Assembly: GCA_045631225.1 (NCBI GenBank)
Contig: JAZQUG010000004.1
Location: 1 to 62,467 of the forward strand
Direction: 5' to 3'
DNA from: Fimenecus sp045631225
Lineage (GTDB): Bacteria > Bacillota > Clostridia > Oscillospirales > Acutalibacteraceae
Length of the DNA stretch: 62,467 nucleotides
Each line of letters begins with the position of its first letter. The first letter of the stretch is position 1. Under the pieces are notes generated by a model. The model was not told the origin of the DNA, ran no database searches, and saw only the letters and a program-made list of their open reading frames with translations. The position numbers and the translations under genes were made by a program. Below, piece after piece: positions 44,129-53,070 of the stretch.

Positions 44129-45004
44129 ATGGGAAAATATCTTTTGGTTAACGCTGACGACTTTGGTATGTGTCATAGTGCCAATGAAGCGATTTTCGAC
44201 CTCTTTAAATCAGGCAGACTTAAATCATCTACAATTATGATGCCTTGTCCTGCTGCAAAGGAAGCTGTTGACTTTTCTATTGAAAATCCACAGTATGCTA
44301 TCGGTGTTCACCTTACTACAACAGCAGAATGGGAAACATATCGTTGGAAAGCATTGACAAACGGACCAAGTCTTCACGACAAAGAAGGTTTTATGTGGCA
44401 CACTGGTGAAGATGCTGACAAATACGGTAAATATGATGAAATCGAAAAAGAAATCAGAGCTCAGATTGACTTAGCACATGCCTGGGGTATGAAGCCATCA
44501 CATGTTGACAATCATATGGGTTCATTATACGGACATCTTACAGGAAGATTTTCACTTCTTAAGCTGACACTTCGTGTTTGTGGAGATTATGGATATGCAT
44601 TCCGTATGTTCACATCTGCTGATAAGCGTGTTGCTCCAAGAGGAACTCCATATTTCCTTTGGAATGCTTGTACACTCCTTTCAAGAAAATGGGGTAAACA
44701 GTACAATGTAATTATGCCTGATTATCTTCTTTTCCCTGACTGGGATGTTATGCCAACAGACTCTTATGAAAGCTACAGAAAGAAGATTCTCGATATCTGG
44801 TGCAATATTCCTGAAGGAATTACAGAAACTTATGTTCATCCTGCACTCGAAACAGACGAATTAAAATCTATTGTACCACTTTGGGAACAGAGAGTTTGGG
44901 AATATCAGGTTATGAAAGACCCTGAAACTGAAAAATATCTCAATGCTCACGGTGTTGAATTAGTCAGCTACAGAGATATTATAAAAATGAAATCTAAAAA
45001 ATAA
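44129..45004 (+). CDS. ChbG/HpnK (YdjC) family carbohydrate deacetylase
   Basis: 291 residues. Metal-site motifs: LVNADDFGMCHSANEAI (Asp-Asp), GVHLTTTAEW (His), SHVDNHMGSLYG (His-Asp-His), ETYVHPALETDEL (His). YdjC proteins deacetylate chito- or cello-oligosaccharides or related glycans. AAAGGTGTGATATT precedes the ATG; terminator at 45016. Single gene. Confidence 0.92.
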   Translation: MGKYLLVNADDFGMCHSANEAIFDLFKSGRLKSSTIMMPCPAAKEAVDFSIENPQYAIGVHLTTTAEWETYRWKALTNGPSLHDKEGFMWHTGEDADKYGKYDEIEKEIRAQIDLAHAWGMKPSHVDNHMGSLYGHLTGRFSLLKLTLRVCGDYGYAFRMFTSADKRVAPRGTPYFLWNACTLLSRKWGKQYNVIMPDYLLFPDWDVMPTDSYESYRKKILDIWCNIPEGITETYVHPALETDELKSIVPLWEQRVWEYQVMKDPETEKYLNAHGVELVSYRDIIKMKSKK

Positions 45005-45015
45005 ACCATATAAAA

Positions 45016-45046
45016 AAGTCTCGGGAACGAAAAATTCTCGAGACTT
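45016..45046 (+). terminator. Terminator after the YdjC gene
   Basis: AAGTCTCG...CGAGACTT stem with TTC/GAA inner pairing, followed by AATTATT. Confidence 0.75.
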
Positions 45047-45081
45047 AATTATTACCATATAATAATTTCAAATGAAAAGCA

Positions 45082-45101
45082 GAGTGTTCATATGAACACT
45101 C
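45082..45101. terminator. 20-bp perfect palindrome downstream of the Cys-tail gene
   Basis: GAGTGTTCATATGAACACTC is self-complementary throughout. Read on the minus strand, TGCTTTTCATTT follows, so it may act as terminator for 45123-46436. Confidence 0.55.
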
Positions 45102-45122
45102 GGCTGAGTTTTTACTCAAATA

Positions 45123-46436
45123 TTAATAATGACGAACGCCGCATTTGCAAACTGAGTTAAGGCGGAAAATCTTCTGGAAGAAGAGTGCAAAGTCAAAGAA
45201 GAACTTTGAGATACCGTCCTTATGACAGTTACATGAACAATCCTTAGTTGGGTCTTCAGGTTCTGGTTCTTCACCCACTTTTGCACCACACCAATCACAC
45301 TTGTAATTAGCATTGTCATCCTTACATGCTACCTTAGCGATTTCGTCGCCACCTGCGATTACCAATGCATTACCTGCTTCATCTTTACATGTTTCACAAA
45401 CGATAGATGGTGTATGACCAACAGCCTGACAAGTAGGATTTACCTGAGCATTATATGCGAGTCCGTGCTCAACATATTCTGTTTCAATTACTGTTTCATA
45501 AGTTGGATTGCCTTCTGCATCTAAAACAGGATTGCCTTCTGCATCCAATACTTCTTTTTGTACTTCTTTTTCTACTTCAATTGTGTGTTTTTTGCCGTTA
45601 GCAAGTGTGAAGTACCAGTCATCCGCGTTTCTTTCATTATCCTTAACACCGATGAAATATCTTTCGCCCTTTTCAAATAAGAATGGGAAGTTGAAGTTCT
45701 TATCATCAGCACTTACATTAGCATCATTAGCAAGAACAATTTCACCTGTTTCATCAACAATAATGAATGCAGGGTCAGCAACCTTTTTGAGCCATGTTTC
45801 TTCATCATCAGGATTTTCTGACTTTAAAATATATGGTGCTGTTTCAGCAGGTGTAAATCTGAACCATGCATAATTTGAACTTGAAGCGAGCTGAACTTCT
45901 TCGTCAACCGCGATATCAAGACCATTGAAATTTTCACCACATGGACAGCAACCAACGATGTTGTCAGCTATTTCATGAGGACATGCTCCGAGACATGTTA
46001 CACAGTAGCCATCTACATATGTTTCATGTAAGCATTTGATAGAAACTTCCCATGATGTTGCACTAAGTGAATTGTGCATTGCAAGGAAATATGTTGTACC
46101 AGCTTCACAGTTTAATTCATATTTGAAATTGTGATAAGCACCATTGTTTTCAGCTTTTCCTAAAAAATTAGCACTACTAAGGCTGTTTTTGTAAACCTCA
46201 AGAACAGGGTTACATGTTAAACTTGATTTACCATTAGAAGTAATTACAACCTTACCGCTACCTGCAGCAACAAGTTTTACGATAACAAAATCATCGTAAA
46301 CTGCACCAGGAAGTGAAACTGTTCTTGTTTCACCGATAGCCATTGTACAGTCGCAATCATCTTTTGCTACAGCTAACATTGAAACAGCTGAAAGCATCAT
46401 TACAAGTGCGAGAACAATTGATAAAACTTTTTTCAT
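45123..46436 (-). CDS. Secreted protein with Cys-rich tail
   Basis: 437 residues. Signal peptide (VLSIVLALVMMLSAVSMLAVA). PPC-like beta domains (FKYELNCEAGTTYFLAMHN; WFRFTPAETAPYILKSEN; FEKGERYFIGVKDNE) and Cys-pair modules (DGYCVTC, GCCPCG, CETC, KCDWCG). A duplicated PVLDAEGNP unit lies mid-chain. It ends CSCNCHKDG...CKCGVRHY, the tail shared with 35146-36114 and the element-borne subtilase. Probably surface-associated; function unknown. Confidence 0.8.
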   Translation of the reverse strand: MKKVLSIVLALVMMLSAVSMLAVAKDDCDCTMAIGETRTVSLPGAVYDDFVIVKLVAAGSGKVVITSNGKSSLTCNPVLEVYKNSLSSANFLGKAENNGAYHNFKYELNCEAGTTYFLAMHNSLSATSWEVSIKCLHETYVDGYCVTCLGACPHEIADNIVGCCPCGENFNGLDIAVDEEVQLASSSNYAWFRFTPAETAPYILKSENPDDEETWLKKVADPAFIIVDETGEIVLANDANVSADDKNFNFPFLFEKGERYFIGVKDNERNADDWYFTLANGKKHTIEVEKEVQKEVLDAEGNPVLDAEGNPTYETVIETEYVEHGLAYNAQVNPTCQAVGHTPSIVCETCKDEAGNALVIAGGDEIAKVACKDDNANYKCDWCGAKVGEEPEPEDPTKDCSCNCHKDGISKFFFDFALFFQKIFRLNSVCKCGVRHY

Positions 46437-46562
46437 ATACTTTTTTCTCCTTTTAAATATATTTTACCAAAACTTTTCAGTAACCTTAATTTTATCACTC
46501 GTTCCATTTATTGTCAATACACACAAGGTAAAAATGTGTTGTTTTACCCTTATCAGCAAGAA

Positions 46563-46593
46563 AATATCCCGACGAACTAATCGTCAGGATATT
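46563..46593 (-). terminator. Terminator of 46598 gene
   Basis: AATATCC...GGATATT with GACGA/TCGTC inner stem; on the minus strand it is followed by TTCTTGC. Confidence 0.75.
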
Positions 46594-46597
46594 CCGT

Positions 46598-47575
46598 TTA
46601 ATATGTAATTGAATAATCTTTTATGAATGTGATACTTGCACCAACATTATGAGTGCCAAGCAAGTTCACAACAACACTCATAGTCAATGGAGTTGAATAT
46701 ACGGCGTGAGTCATTCTGCCTGTTGCTTTATCGATTGTTGATGTAACCTCACAATTATAATATGTTGCTGAAAATTCTTCAAGGAATGACGGTGCCTTTT
46801 CTGCAAGTTCACCTGCTTCAATAACGTCGCAGACTGAACCAACACCTGAACCCGCTTTTGGATTCTTCTCATCCTTCAGTTTGAAATAAATCACATATTC
46901 TCTTCCGTTATCCTTACAATCAGCTTTTACTACATCTGAAGCCTTAAGACAACTTACATAATCCTGACCGGGAACAATAAAGTTTTCACGGATTTCTTCT
47001 TTTGTTGCATAAACAATTGGTTCAGTATCGTCTGCCATAACCTCATTTATAAATGTACCGGACATTGACTCAAGAGCTTTAGGAACTACCAAATCGTCAA
47101 CATTTCTCTTTTCAAAGTTTTTAACAACCTTTGTTGCATCTGTCTTTACTTTATTTGCACATGTATTAAAATATGCAACTAATTCTTCAGTTGTAGCAAA
47201 ATCACCATACTGTTTTTTCTCCTCATCAGGTGTCTGCGTCTCATCTGACGGATTAACAGAAACATCAACATCTGTAGGAGCGTCAACTCCACCTATATCT
47301 GAAACTGATGAGTCTTCTATAACAGGTGTTGAATCATCCACGTTTACAGAATCATTATTCATATTCTGTTGTACGTCAGGATTTACTGTTACTACATTGT
47401 CTTTTTTTACTTGTCCTGCAAAAGTCTGTGCTGTTGTGACAACACTGAAAGCAATTACAACAGAAAGCAAAACCGCAAGTGCAGAAACAAAAGTTTTTGA
47501 AAAACTTTCAGCCTTTAATGCTTTCTTTTCCATCTTTTCCTTATATTCTTCAGGAGTTAATTGTTGTTTAGCCAT
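46598..47575 (-). CDS. Membrane-anchored extracellular protein, unknown
   Basis: 325 residues from ATG 47575, preceded by AGGAAGGG. Lys-rich start (AKQQLTPEEYKEKMEKKALKAE), one span (FVSALAVLLSVVIAFSVVTTAQTF), an acidic Asn/Asp/Val linker, then a domain with VKTDATKVVKNFEKRNVDDL and KADCKDNGREYVIYFKLKDE ending in a beta stretch. No family recognised. Confidence 0.6.
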   Translation of the reverse strand: MAKQQLTPEEYKEKMEKKALKAESFSKTFVSALAVLLSVVIAFSVVTTAQTFAGQVKKDNVVTVNPDVQQNMNNDSVNVDDSTPVIEDSSVSDIGGVDAPTDVDVSVNPSDETQTPDEEKKQYGDFATTEELVAYFNTCANKVKTDATKVVKNFEKRNVDDLVVPKALESMSGTFINEVMADDTEPIVYATKEEIRENFIVPGQDYVSCLKASDVVKADCKDNGREYVIYFKLKDEKNPKAGSGVGSVCDVIEAGELAEKAPSFLEEFSATYYNCEVTSTIDKATGRMTHAVYSTPLTMSVVVNLLGTHNVGASITFIKDYSITY

Positions 47576-47700
47576 TACCCTTCCTCTTTTCCCCATAATA
47601 TTTATTGTGGCAATTATACCATATCATACAATTATTTACAATTATGCATAGTGAACAATAAAAAGCAGAGGAGATTGTTACAATTTCCTCTGCATAAAAT

Positions 47701-48789
47701 TTACCATTTGTTTTCTACATACTCACAGAAAGCATACATATCCTTAATTTCAAGTTTTGTACCATCATCAAGAGTAACATCGCCACTCCAGAGGCCATGA
47801 ACCTGATGAGCGTGCATTCTGCCGATTTTAAGGTCCATATCAGTATGATAGTCAAAAGTAGGTGTCATTACAAGATTAAATCTGCCATCTTCTGAAATAA
47901 ATTTCCATGGTTCCATGTACTTATCGTCTTTAGGGAATGTTTCAACGTCAACTGCACCAATCTTATGAGCTTTTCCATCGTAGAAAAGACATGTTTCGGT
48001 AGCGTTACTCTCATTACCGATTGCCCAAGTGATTTCAAAGCCGAAAATGTGCTTATCACCCTTTTCATCAGTGAGATATGTTGCACCCATACCCCAATAC
48101 CATACCATTTCGTGAATAGTATTAACTCGTCCCCAGTCAAGGTGAGCAAACGCAGTATCCTTTGAGAATGTATATGTATCGTTACCGATTCTCATAGTAC
48201 CTTCACAAGGCATACCTGTCTGCTTTGTTGTCATGAAATATCTGGTAGGGTCCTCATCAAAAGGAAGAACTGTTGTGATGTTTTCGTGTCCCGGCATAAT
48301 GTCCATCTTGAAATTACACTCAACAACGCCTCTGTCCTTTGTAGCACATCTGAACCAAAGCGTTCTTTCTGTTTCTTTTGTATCAAAATCGAAATCAGCA
48401 CCACTTATACTATCTCTGTAACGATTAGGCACATCACCTTTTGCAGGTGGAACATGTTTGTTTCCACCTAAAAAGAACTTTGTACAGTCAATAATCTGTT
48501 TTCCGTTCACAAGGTCAATGAGTTTTGCACCTACATAACCACCGATATTGATGTTAGCAAAACTAAGCTGGACCATATATTTACCATCAGAAACCTGATA
48601 GAAATCCCATTCCTTACGGCTCATAACTCCTGTTTTAACAAGATTTCTGTCATATTCAAAAACATTATGTCTTGCCCAACCTTTAGCATTAAGAGTACCG
48701 TCAGCATTGAGAAGTGGTGTACTTTCAGTATATTCTATCTGTTTTGATTTCTCTTTCCAGTCCCAGAATGGCACATATGTTTTTTCCAT
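47701..48789 (-). CDS. DUF2804 family protein
   Basis: 362 residues, ATG 48789 chosen because GGGAGAG overlaps the upstream in-frame ATGs. Contains GWARHNVFEYDR, LSFANINIGGYVGAKLIDL, HLDWGRVNTIHEMVWYWGMG and GRMHAHQVHGLWSGDV, typical of DUF2804, an AttH-like beta-rich family of unknown enzymatic role, possibly lipid-related. No signal peptide. Monocistronic. Confidence 0.88.
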   Translation of the reverse strand: MEKTYVPFWDWKEKSKQIEYTESTPLLNADGTLNAKGWARHNVFEYDRNLVKTGVMSRKEWDFYQVSDGKYMVQLSFANINIGGYVGAKLIDLVNGKQIIDCTKFFLGGNKHVPPAKGDVPNRYRDSISGADFDFDTKETERTLWFRCATKDRGVVECNFKMDIMPGHENITTVLPFDEDPTRYFMTTKQTGMPCEGTMRIGNDTYTFSKDTAFAHLDWGRVNTIHEMVWYWGMGATYLTDEKGDKHIFGFEITWAIGNESNATETCLFYDGKAHKIGAVDVETFPKDDKYMEPWKFISEDGRFNLVMTPTFDYHTDMDLKIGRMHAHQVHGLWSGDVTLDDGTKLEIKDMYAFCEYVENKW

Positions 48790-48862
48790 TTTCATCTCTC
48801 CCATAAAAATTTCCCTTTAGAGTAATTATACTAACTTATTTTTTCATTTGCAATAAGTTATA

Positions 48863-49300
48863 CTAATTTTTTTGATTATTTACATAAAAATATAGGTCAT
48901 ATCCATCAAGTGTTATGGGTAAAGTCAACTTTTTTGAGCCGTCTTCATAGGTTGTATAGGCCACAGTAGCATATCCTTCCTTACCCTCAATTATGATTTT
49001 GTAGTCATCTGAGTTTTCTGTAACATACATTTCTTCATATGCACCCTTGTATGTTTCGTTATTTGTTTTATCTTCAATTATAAGCTCACCATTTTCTGCA
49101 GTAAGCACAACATCTACTATTTTCGCATCAGGATACGCTTCTGACTTTTCACCAACAGCCACCACAAGACCTTCATCATTTATGTTTGCTGCAGTACGCA
49201 GTTGCCATTCATAGCCATCAATTTTAATCTCATCATTTCCACAGGCTGTAAAAATCATAGCCAGAATACATATGAACAACACAGGAATTATTTTTTTCAT
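48863..49300 (-). CDS. Small lipoprotein
   Basis: 145 residues from ATG 49300, 8 nt after AGAGG. Lipobox IFTACGN after a hydrophobic signal (IIPVLFICILAMIFTA). The mature part has EWQLRTAANINDEGLVVAVGEKSEAYPDA and LTAENGELIIEDKTN, a beta-rich pattern seen in small clostridial lipoproteins. It begins at the stop of the Gfo/Idh gene, so it is in that operon. Confidence 0.75.
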   Translation of the reverse strand: MKKIIPVLFICILAMIFTACGNDEIKIDGYEWQLRTAANINDEGLVVAVGEKSEAYPDAKIVDVVLTAENGELIIEDKTNNETYKGAYEEMYVTENSDDYKIIIEGKEGYATVAYTTYEDGSKKLTLPITLDGYDLYFYVNNQKN

Positions 49301-49305
49301 ATTCA

Positions 49306-50265
49306 TTACCTCTCAAACGGATACACAAGATTCATCTGTCGACGACACTCATCCATAATTTTCATACACTCTCTTGTTGCTTCAAAAGGAATATATGCAG
49401 ACTCTTTTTTACCATTTCTTATTTCCTCTGCAACACAGTTAAATTCAGTAAGATAATCTGTTTTTCCTCTGAAAACCTTTCTTTTAAGACCTTTTTTAAG
49501 AATTGCTTTTGATGCCATATGGAAAAACACAGGTAAATTCACAGTACCATTTGTACCTGTAATTTTACAATTCTCTTTAAGCTTACAAAGTGACATATTA
49601 AGTGTACATTTGAAAGTGCCATAGTCAAGAATTACGGTTTCAGCAATATCAATACCGTCCTTGATTTCTCCATTACATTTTATTGCCTTTGGTACACCAA
49701 AAAGATTGTAACAGTATGTAATTGGATAAATTCCAATATCAAGAAGTGCACCTCCTGCTGTTTCAGGTGTCAGAACTCTTGAATCCTTTGGCATTTTAAT
49801 TCCCGGAAAAGCATAGTTGATTACAACATCCTTAATCTCACCTATTTCACCACTCTGTACCCACTCTTTGACCTTAAGAGCAACAGGCGAAAACCAAGTC
49901 CACATAGCTTCACAGAAATATACATCATTTTCTTTTGCAGAATTTATCAATATGTCAACATCTTTAACTGAAACACCGACAGGCTTTTCACAAAGTACAG
50001 GCTTACCCATTTTCATAGCCTTTACTGCATACTCAACATGAGATGTATGTGGTGTTGCAATATATACTCCGTCAATATCATCACGATTAACTGCAGCTTC
50101 AAAGTTATCATAAGCTACTGCACCATATTTATCTGCAAATTTCTTTGCTTTCTGAAAAGTACGGCTATATACTGACACTATTTTATGGTTACCTTTATAA
50201 ATATTCATTGCAGTGCTTTTTGCTATACCACCGCTACCTATATATGCCCATCTGAACTCTGCCAT
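49306..50265 (-). CDS. Gfo/Idh/MocA family oxidoreductase
   Basis: 319 residues from ATG 50265, AGGTG upstream. Rossmann start WAYIGSGGIAKSTAMNI, then GVYIATPHTSHVEYAVKAMKMGKPVLCEKPVGV, the EKP motif of the family, and the GGALLDIGIYPITYC segment with the catalytic region. NAD(P)-dependent dehydrogenase acting on a sugar or cyclitol; substrate not predictable. Four bases separate it from the YolD-like gene. Confidence 0.92.
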   Translation of the reverse strand: MAEFRWAYIGSGGIAKSTAMNIYKGNHKIVSVYSRTFQKAKKFADKYGAVAYDNFEAAVNRDDIDGVYIATPHTSHVEYAVKAMKMGKPVLCEKPVGVSVKDVDILINSAKENDVYFCEAMWTWFSPVALKVKEWVQSGEIGEIKDVVINYAFPGIKMPKDSRVLTPETAGGALLDIGIYPITYCYNLFGVPKAIKCNGEIKDGIDIAETVILDYGTFKCTLNMSLCKLKENCKITGTNGTVNLPVFFHMASKAILKKGLKRKVFRGKTDYLTEFNCVAEEIRNGKKESAYIPFEATRECMKIMDECRRQMNLVYPFER

Positions 50266-50269
50266 TTTG

Positions 50270-50695
50270 TTACACCTCATATCTTTGCGGAAAAATTTTG
50301 CTTTCTATTTCTATTATGTCATCAACCTTGATTTCTGTATTATCAGTAAAATAAAGAACTCTGTTAAGATAATCGTATTTTTTCACTTTACCGACAAAAT
50401 CAACATACATTCCACCATCTTTTAATGTGTCAGGAATAAAATATGTTACTGTTATTTCCGGTTGGTCGTATATGTGCTCCATAATGAAACTGAATTTTTC
50501 ATTAAGCATTGTTTTTGTTGTTTCGTCCAACTCTATTCTCTTATCTGTTAGTCTTGCTGTTTCCTGAATCGCCTCATCATGACCTGTCAATGCCGCAAAA
50601 GGAGAAAACTGTGCTGCACGGTCATGTGCTGACATATGAGGTCTTTTCTTCGACCTGTAATGAGGAAGATTTATTATATCGTTATATTTTTCCAT
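50270..50695 (-). CDS. YolD-like protein
   Basis: 141 residues. Signature SKKRPHMSAHDRAAQFSPFAALTGHDEAIQETARLTD, found in YolD-like proteins that are encoded with Y-family translesion polymerases of the UvrX/ImuB type. The C-terminal half is a small beta domain (FVGKVKKYDYLNRVLYFTD). It follows the polymerase-GNAT genes on the same strand. Confidence 0.88.
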   Translation of the reverse strand: MEKYNDIINLPHYRSKKRPHMSAHDRAAQFSPFAALTGHDEAIQETARLTDKRIELDETTKTMLNEKFSFIMEHIYDQPEITVTYFIPDTLKDGGMYVDFVGKVKKYDYLNRVLYFTDNTEIKVDDIIEIESKIFPQRYEV

Positions 50696-50752
50696 ATTTT
50701 ATCTCCTTGCTAAACTGGAGTTTATCGGGATGATTGATATAATCCAGAAACC

Positions 50753-50829
50753 TTGTAGGGTCGGGTCTCTGTGCCCGACCGCAAATAACATATAAACTAT
50801 CGGGCAGGCACGGAGACCTGCCCCTACAA
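50753..50829. repeat. 77-bp palindromic intergenic repeat
   Basis: TTGTAGGG at one end and CCCCTACAA at the other, enclosing inverted GGTCTCTGTGCC / GGCACGGAGACC. GC-rich and unlike its flanks, it looks like a MITE-type or dispersed repeat. A related short GC-rich hairpin with CCCTACCA edge is at 61294-61320. Confidence 0.7.
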
Positions 50830-50936
50830 CCATATCAATTGGTTAACATTTATAATCTGCGTCGCAGACCCAATATTTTGCGCTTTGCACTTATAATCTC
50901 CCCGACAAATTATAATTTGCAACCATCTTATTTTCT

Positions 50937-51419
50937 TTACAAATCGAGCTTCATATAAATCGTATTATCCAAAGGGCTGTCATTATAACAGTCAATTTCA
51001 TAGAAACCAATTTTCTTATACATTTCTATTGCTGTTGTTAAAAAAGGTAATGTATCAAGCAACATACTGCTATACCCTATTTCTTTGGCGTCAGAGATAA
51101 TCTTTTCTGTAAGAATTTTTGCAATTCCCTTACCACGAAATTCAGGTCTTACATAAAGTCGTTTCATTTCGCATTGTGTGTCGTTGAGCGGTCTTAATGC
51201 AATACACCCTGCAACCTTATTTTCAAAGTATGCAACGTAGAGTCTGCCCTTTGGTAAGCCGTATTTTTCTTCTAAATTTTCTACTTCATGGTCATATTTT
51301 TGAATTTCAAGATACTTTTTAAACGCACTATCCCCTGAAACAAGGAAATCAGTATATTCTGTAAACAGTTCTTTAATTTCGTTCTTCAATTCATATCCGA
51401 AAACAATTTTTATATTCAT
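50937..51419 (-). CDS. GNAT-family N-acetyltransferase
   Basis: 160 residues from ATG 51419; the 20 upstream residues of the open frame overlap the polymerase gene. GNAT motif A: MKRLYVRPEFRGKGIAKILTEKIISDA (acetyl-CoA pyrophosphate loop RGKGIA), and motif B TAIEMYKKIGFYEI. Substrate unknown. Starts 1 bp after the polymerase stop, so they are co-translated. Confidence 0.88.
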   Translation of the reverse strand: MNIKIVFGYELKNEIKELFTEYTDFLVSGDSAFKKYLEIQKYDHEVENLEEKYGLPKGRLYVAYFENKVAGCIALRPLNDTQCEMKRLYVRPEFRGKGIAKILTEKIISDAKEIGYSSMLLDTLPFLTTAIEMYKKIGFYEIDCYNDSPLDNTIYMKLDL

Positions 51420-51420
51420 T

Positions 51421-52923
51421 TTATGCCTTGTGACCACCAATCTGACTGTTTCTGTCCTTTGCTGTTGCACCCTCTTCAAGATTCATACCCTTAAGAATTG
51501 CATTTTTCCCGAATTTTTTCTTTATATCCAGCACAGCCTGTTGCATCCGTTTTTCTTTTTCAAGAATTTTTTCTTCCTGTTGTCTTTTTTTCTCAAGCTT
51601 TTCATAATCAGTAAATAAATCAAGCTGTTCAGGCTGTTTTTCTTCTATATCACATTCTCTTGCAAGTTTACAAGCAGCAATTGTAATTCTTCTCACCAAC
51701 AGGCTTGGGTTCACAATTTTATCGAACAGTTCCATAGTTGCATCTACGATTAATTTTGCCGATGCTGTCTGTCTTGTAAGATTTCCTGTTCCGTGAGCAT
51801 ATTTGGGAACTTGTCTGCCGTAATGGTCAGTAATAATTTCACCTTTATAAGTGCTTTTGATTGTGTCATTAGTAAGATTTTCAATATCATAACCAACTGT
51901 CAATACAATCTGATTTGTCACAAGTCCTTTTTCCACAAGGTCAAGGACAAGAAGCTCTGTCATCTCTCTTGTTACCAGCTTTGCCATTTCAAAATAATAC
52001 GGTGTCTGTAAAACCTGACCTGAGCTTAAACTGTTGGTTGATGGTTTGTATGATTTTATATCAGCTATTGTGCAAGGCTCCCATCCCCAGGCATGATCAA
52101 TAAGCAGCTCTGCATTGACACCGAATAATTTATATAAAAAATCTTCATCAAGTATGGAATATCGGGCAATATCTCCCATTGTGTATATTCCATATCTTTC
52201 AAGTTTATTTGCAGTACCTTTGCCTACTCTCCAGAAATCCGTAAGTGGTTTATGTGACCACAGTTGCTTACGGTAACTCATCTCGTCAAGCTCTGCGATT
52301 CTCACACCGTCTTCATCAGCCGGAATATGCTTTGCCTCAATATCCATAGCAATTTTTGCAAGATACATGTTTGTGCCTATTCCTGCAGTAGCTGTAATAC
52401 CTGTTGTTTTAAGAACATCCTGAATAAGCATTCTTGCAAAATCATGTGCTGTCTTTTTATACGTTGCAAGATAATGAGTTATATCAATAAACACCTCATC
52501 AATAGAATAAACGTGAATATCCTCCGGAGCTATATATTTAAGATATACATTATATATACATGTGCTGTACTCCATATAATATGCCATACGAGGTGGGGCA
52601 ACGATATAATCAAGCTCTAATGACAAATTATTTTCAAGTTCAACTGCATTGGATGATGAACCTGTGAACTCTTTTTCAGGTGCATTCCTTCGCCTCTGAT
52701 TATTAATTTCCTTTACTTTTTGTACAACCTCAAAAAGTCTTGCGCGTCCCGAAACACCACACGCTTTAAGTGATGGGGTTACAGCAAGACAAATCGTCTT
52801 TTCTGTTCTGCTTTTATCTGCCACAACAAGATTTGTTGTTAAAGGATTAAGTCCTCTTTCAATACATTCTACTGAGGCATAAAATGACTTTAAATCTATG
52901 CAAAGATATTTACGTTCTGCCAT
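51421..52923 (-). CDS. Y-family DNA polymerase (UvrX/DinB-like)
   Basis: 500 residues. Palm motifs: YLCIDLKSFYASVECIERGLNP (first acidic), YSIDEVFIDITHY (SIDE-type second site), GITATAGIGTNMYLAKIAMDIEAKH, then HhH (FWRVGKGTANKLERYGIYTMGDI) and a little-finger domain. The C-terminus carries a charged coiled coil ending in a Lys-rich tail. Translesion synthesis polymerase; the YolD-like gene in the operon is its usual partner. Own promoter at 52956-52984; no clear LexA box seen. Confidence 0.93.
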   Translation of the reverse strand: MAERKYLCIDLKSFYASVECIERGLNPLTTNLVVADKSRTEKTICLAVTPSLKACGVSGRARLFEVVQKVKEINNQRRRNAPEKEFTGSSSNAVELENNLSLELDYIVAPPRMAYYMEYSTCIYNVYLKYIAPEDIHVYSIDEVFIDITHYLATYKKTAHDFARMLIQDVLKTTGITATAGIGTNMYLAKIAMDIEAKHIPADEDGVRIAELDEMSYRKQLWSHKPLTDFWRVGKGTANKLERYGIYTMGDIARYSILDEDFLYKLFGVNAELLIDHAWGWEPCTIADIKSYKPSTNSLSSGQVLQTPYYFEMAKLVTREMTELLVLDLVEKGLVTNQIVLTVGYDIENLTNDTIKSTYKGEIITDHYGRQVPKYAHGTGNLTRQTASAKLIVDATMELFDKIVNPSLLVRRITIAACKLARECDIEEKQPEQLDLFTDYEKLEKKRQQEEKILEKEKRMQQAVLDIKKKFGKNAILKGMNLEEGATAKDRNSQIGGHKA

Positions 52924-52955
52924 TTACCTCAGTCCTTTCCTGAAAATATACCTAT

Positions 52956-52984
52956 ATCATATAATAATACCAAATTTTTTTCAA
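52956..52984 (-). promoter_or_regulatory. Sigma-A-like promoter of the polymerase operon
   Basis: Minus strand: TTGAAA (52984-52979), 17 bp, TATGAT (52961-52956). Confidence 0.65.
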
Positions 52985-53070
52985 TTATTTTTGTCGTTTT
53001 TGTCTTTACAAATCGAGAATTATATCATATAATTATTTTAACTTATTAAAGTGAAAGGATGGGTTCATTT

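Noticed and set aside
52924..53000. LexA/SOS operator for the polymerase operon
   Set aside because: No GAAC-N4-GTTC palindrome was found near the promoter.
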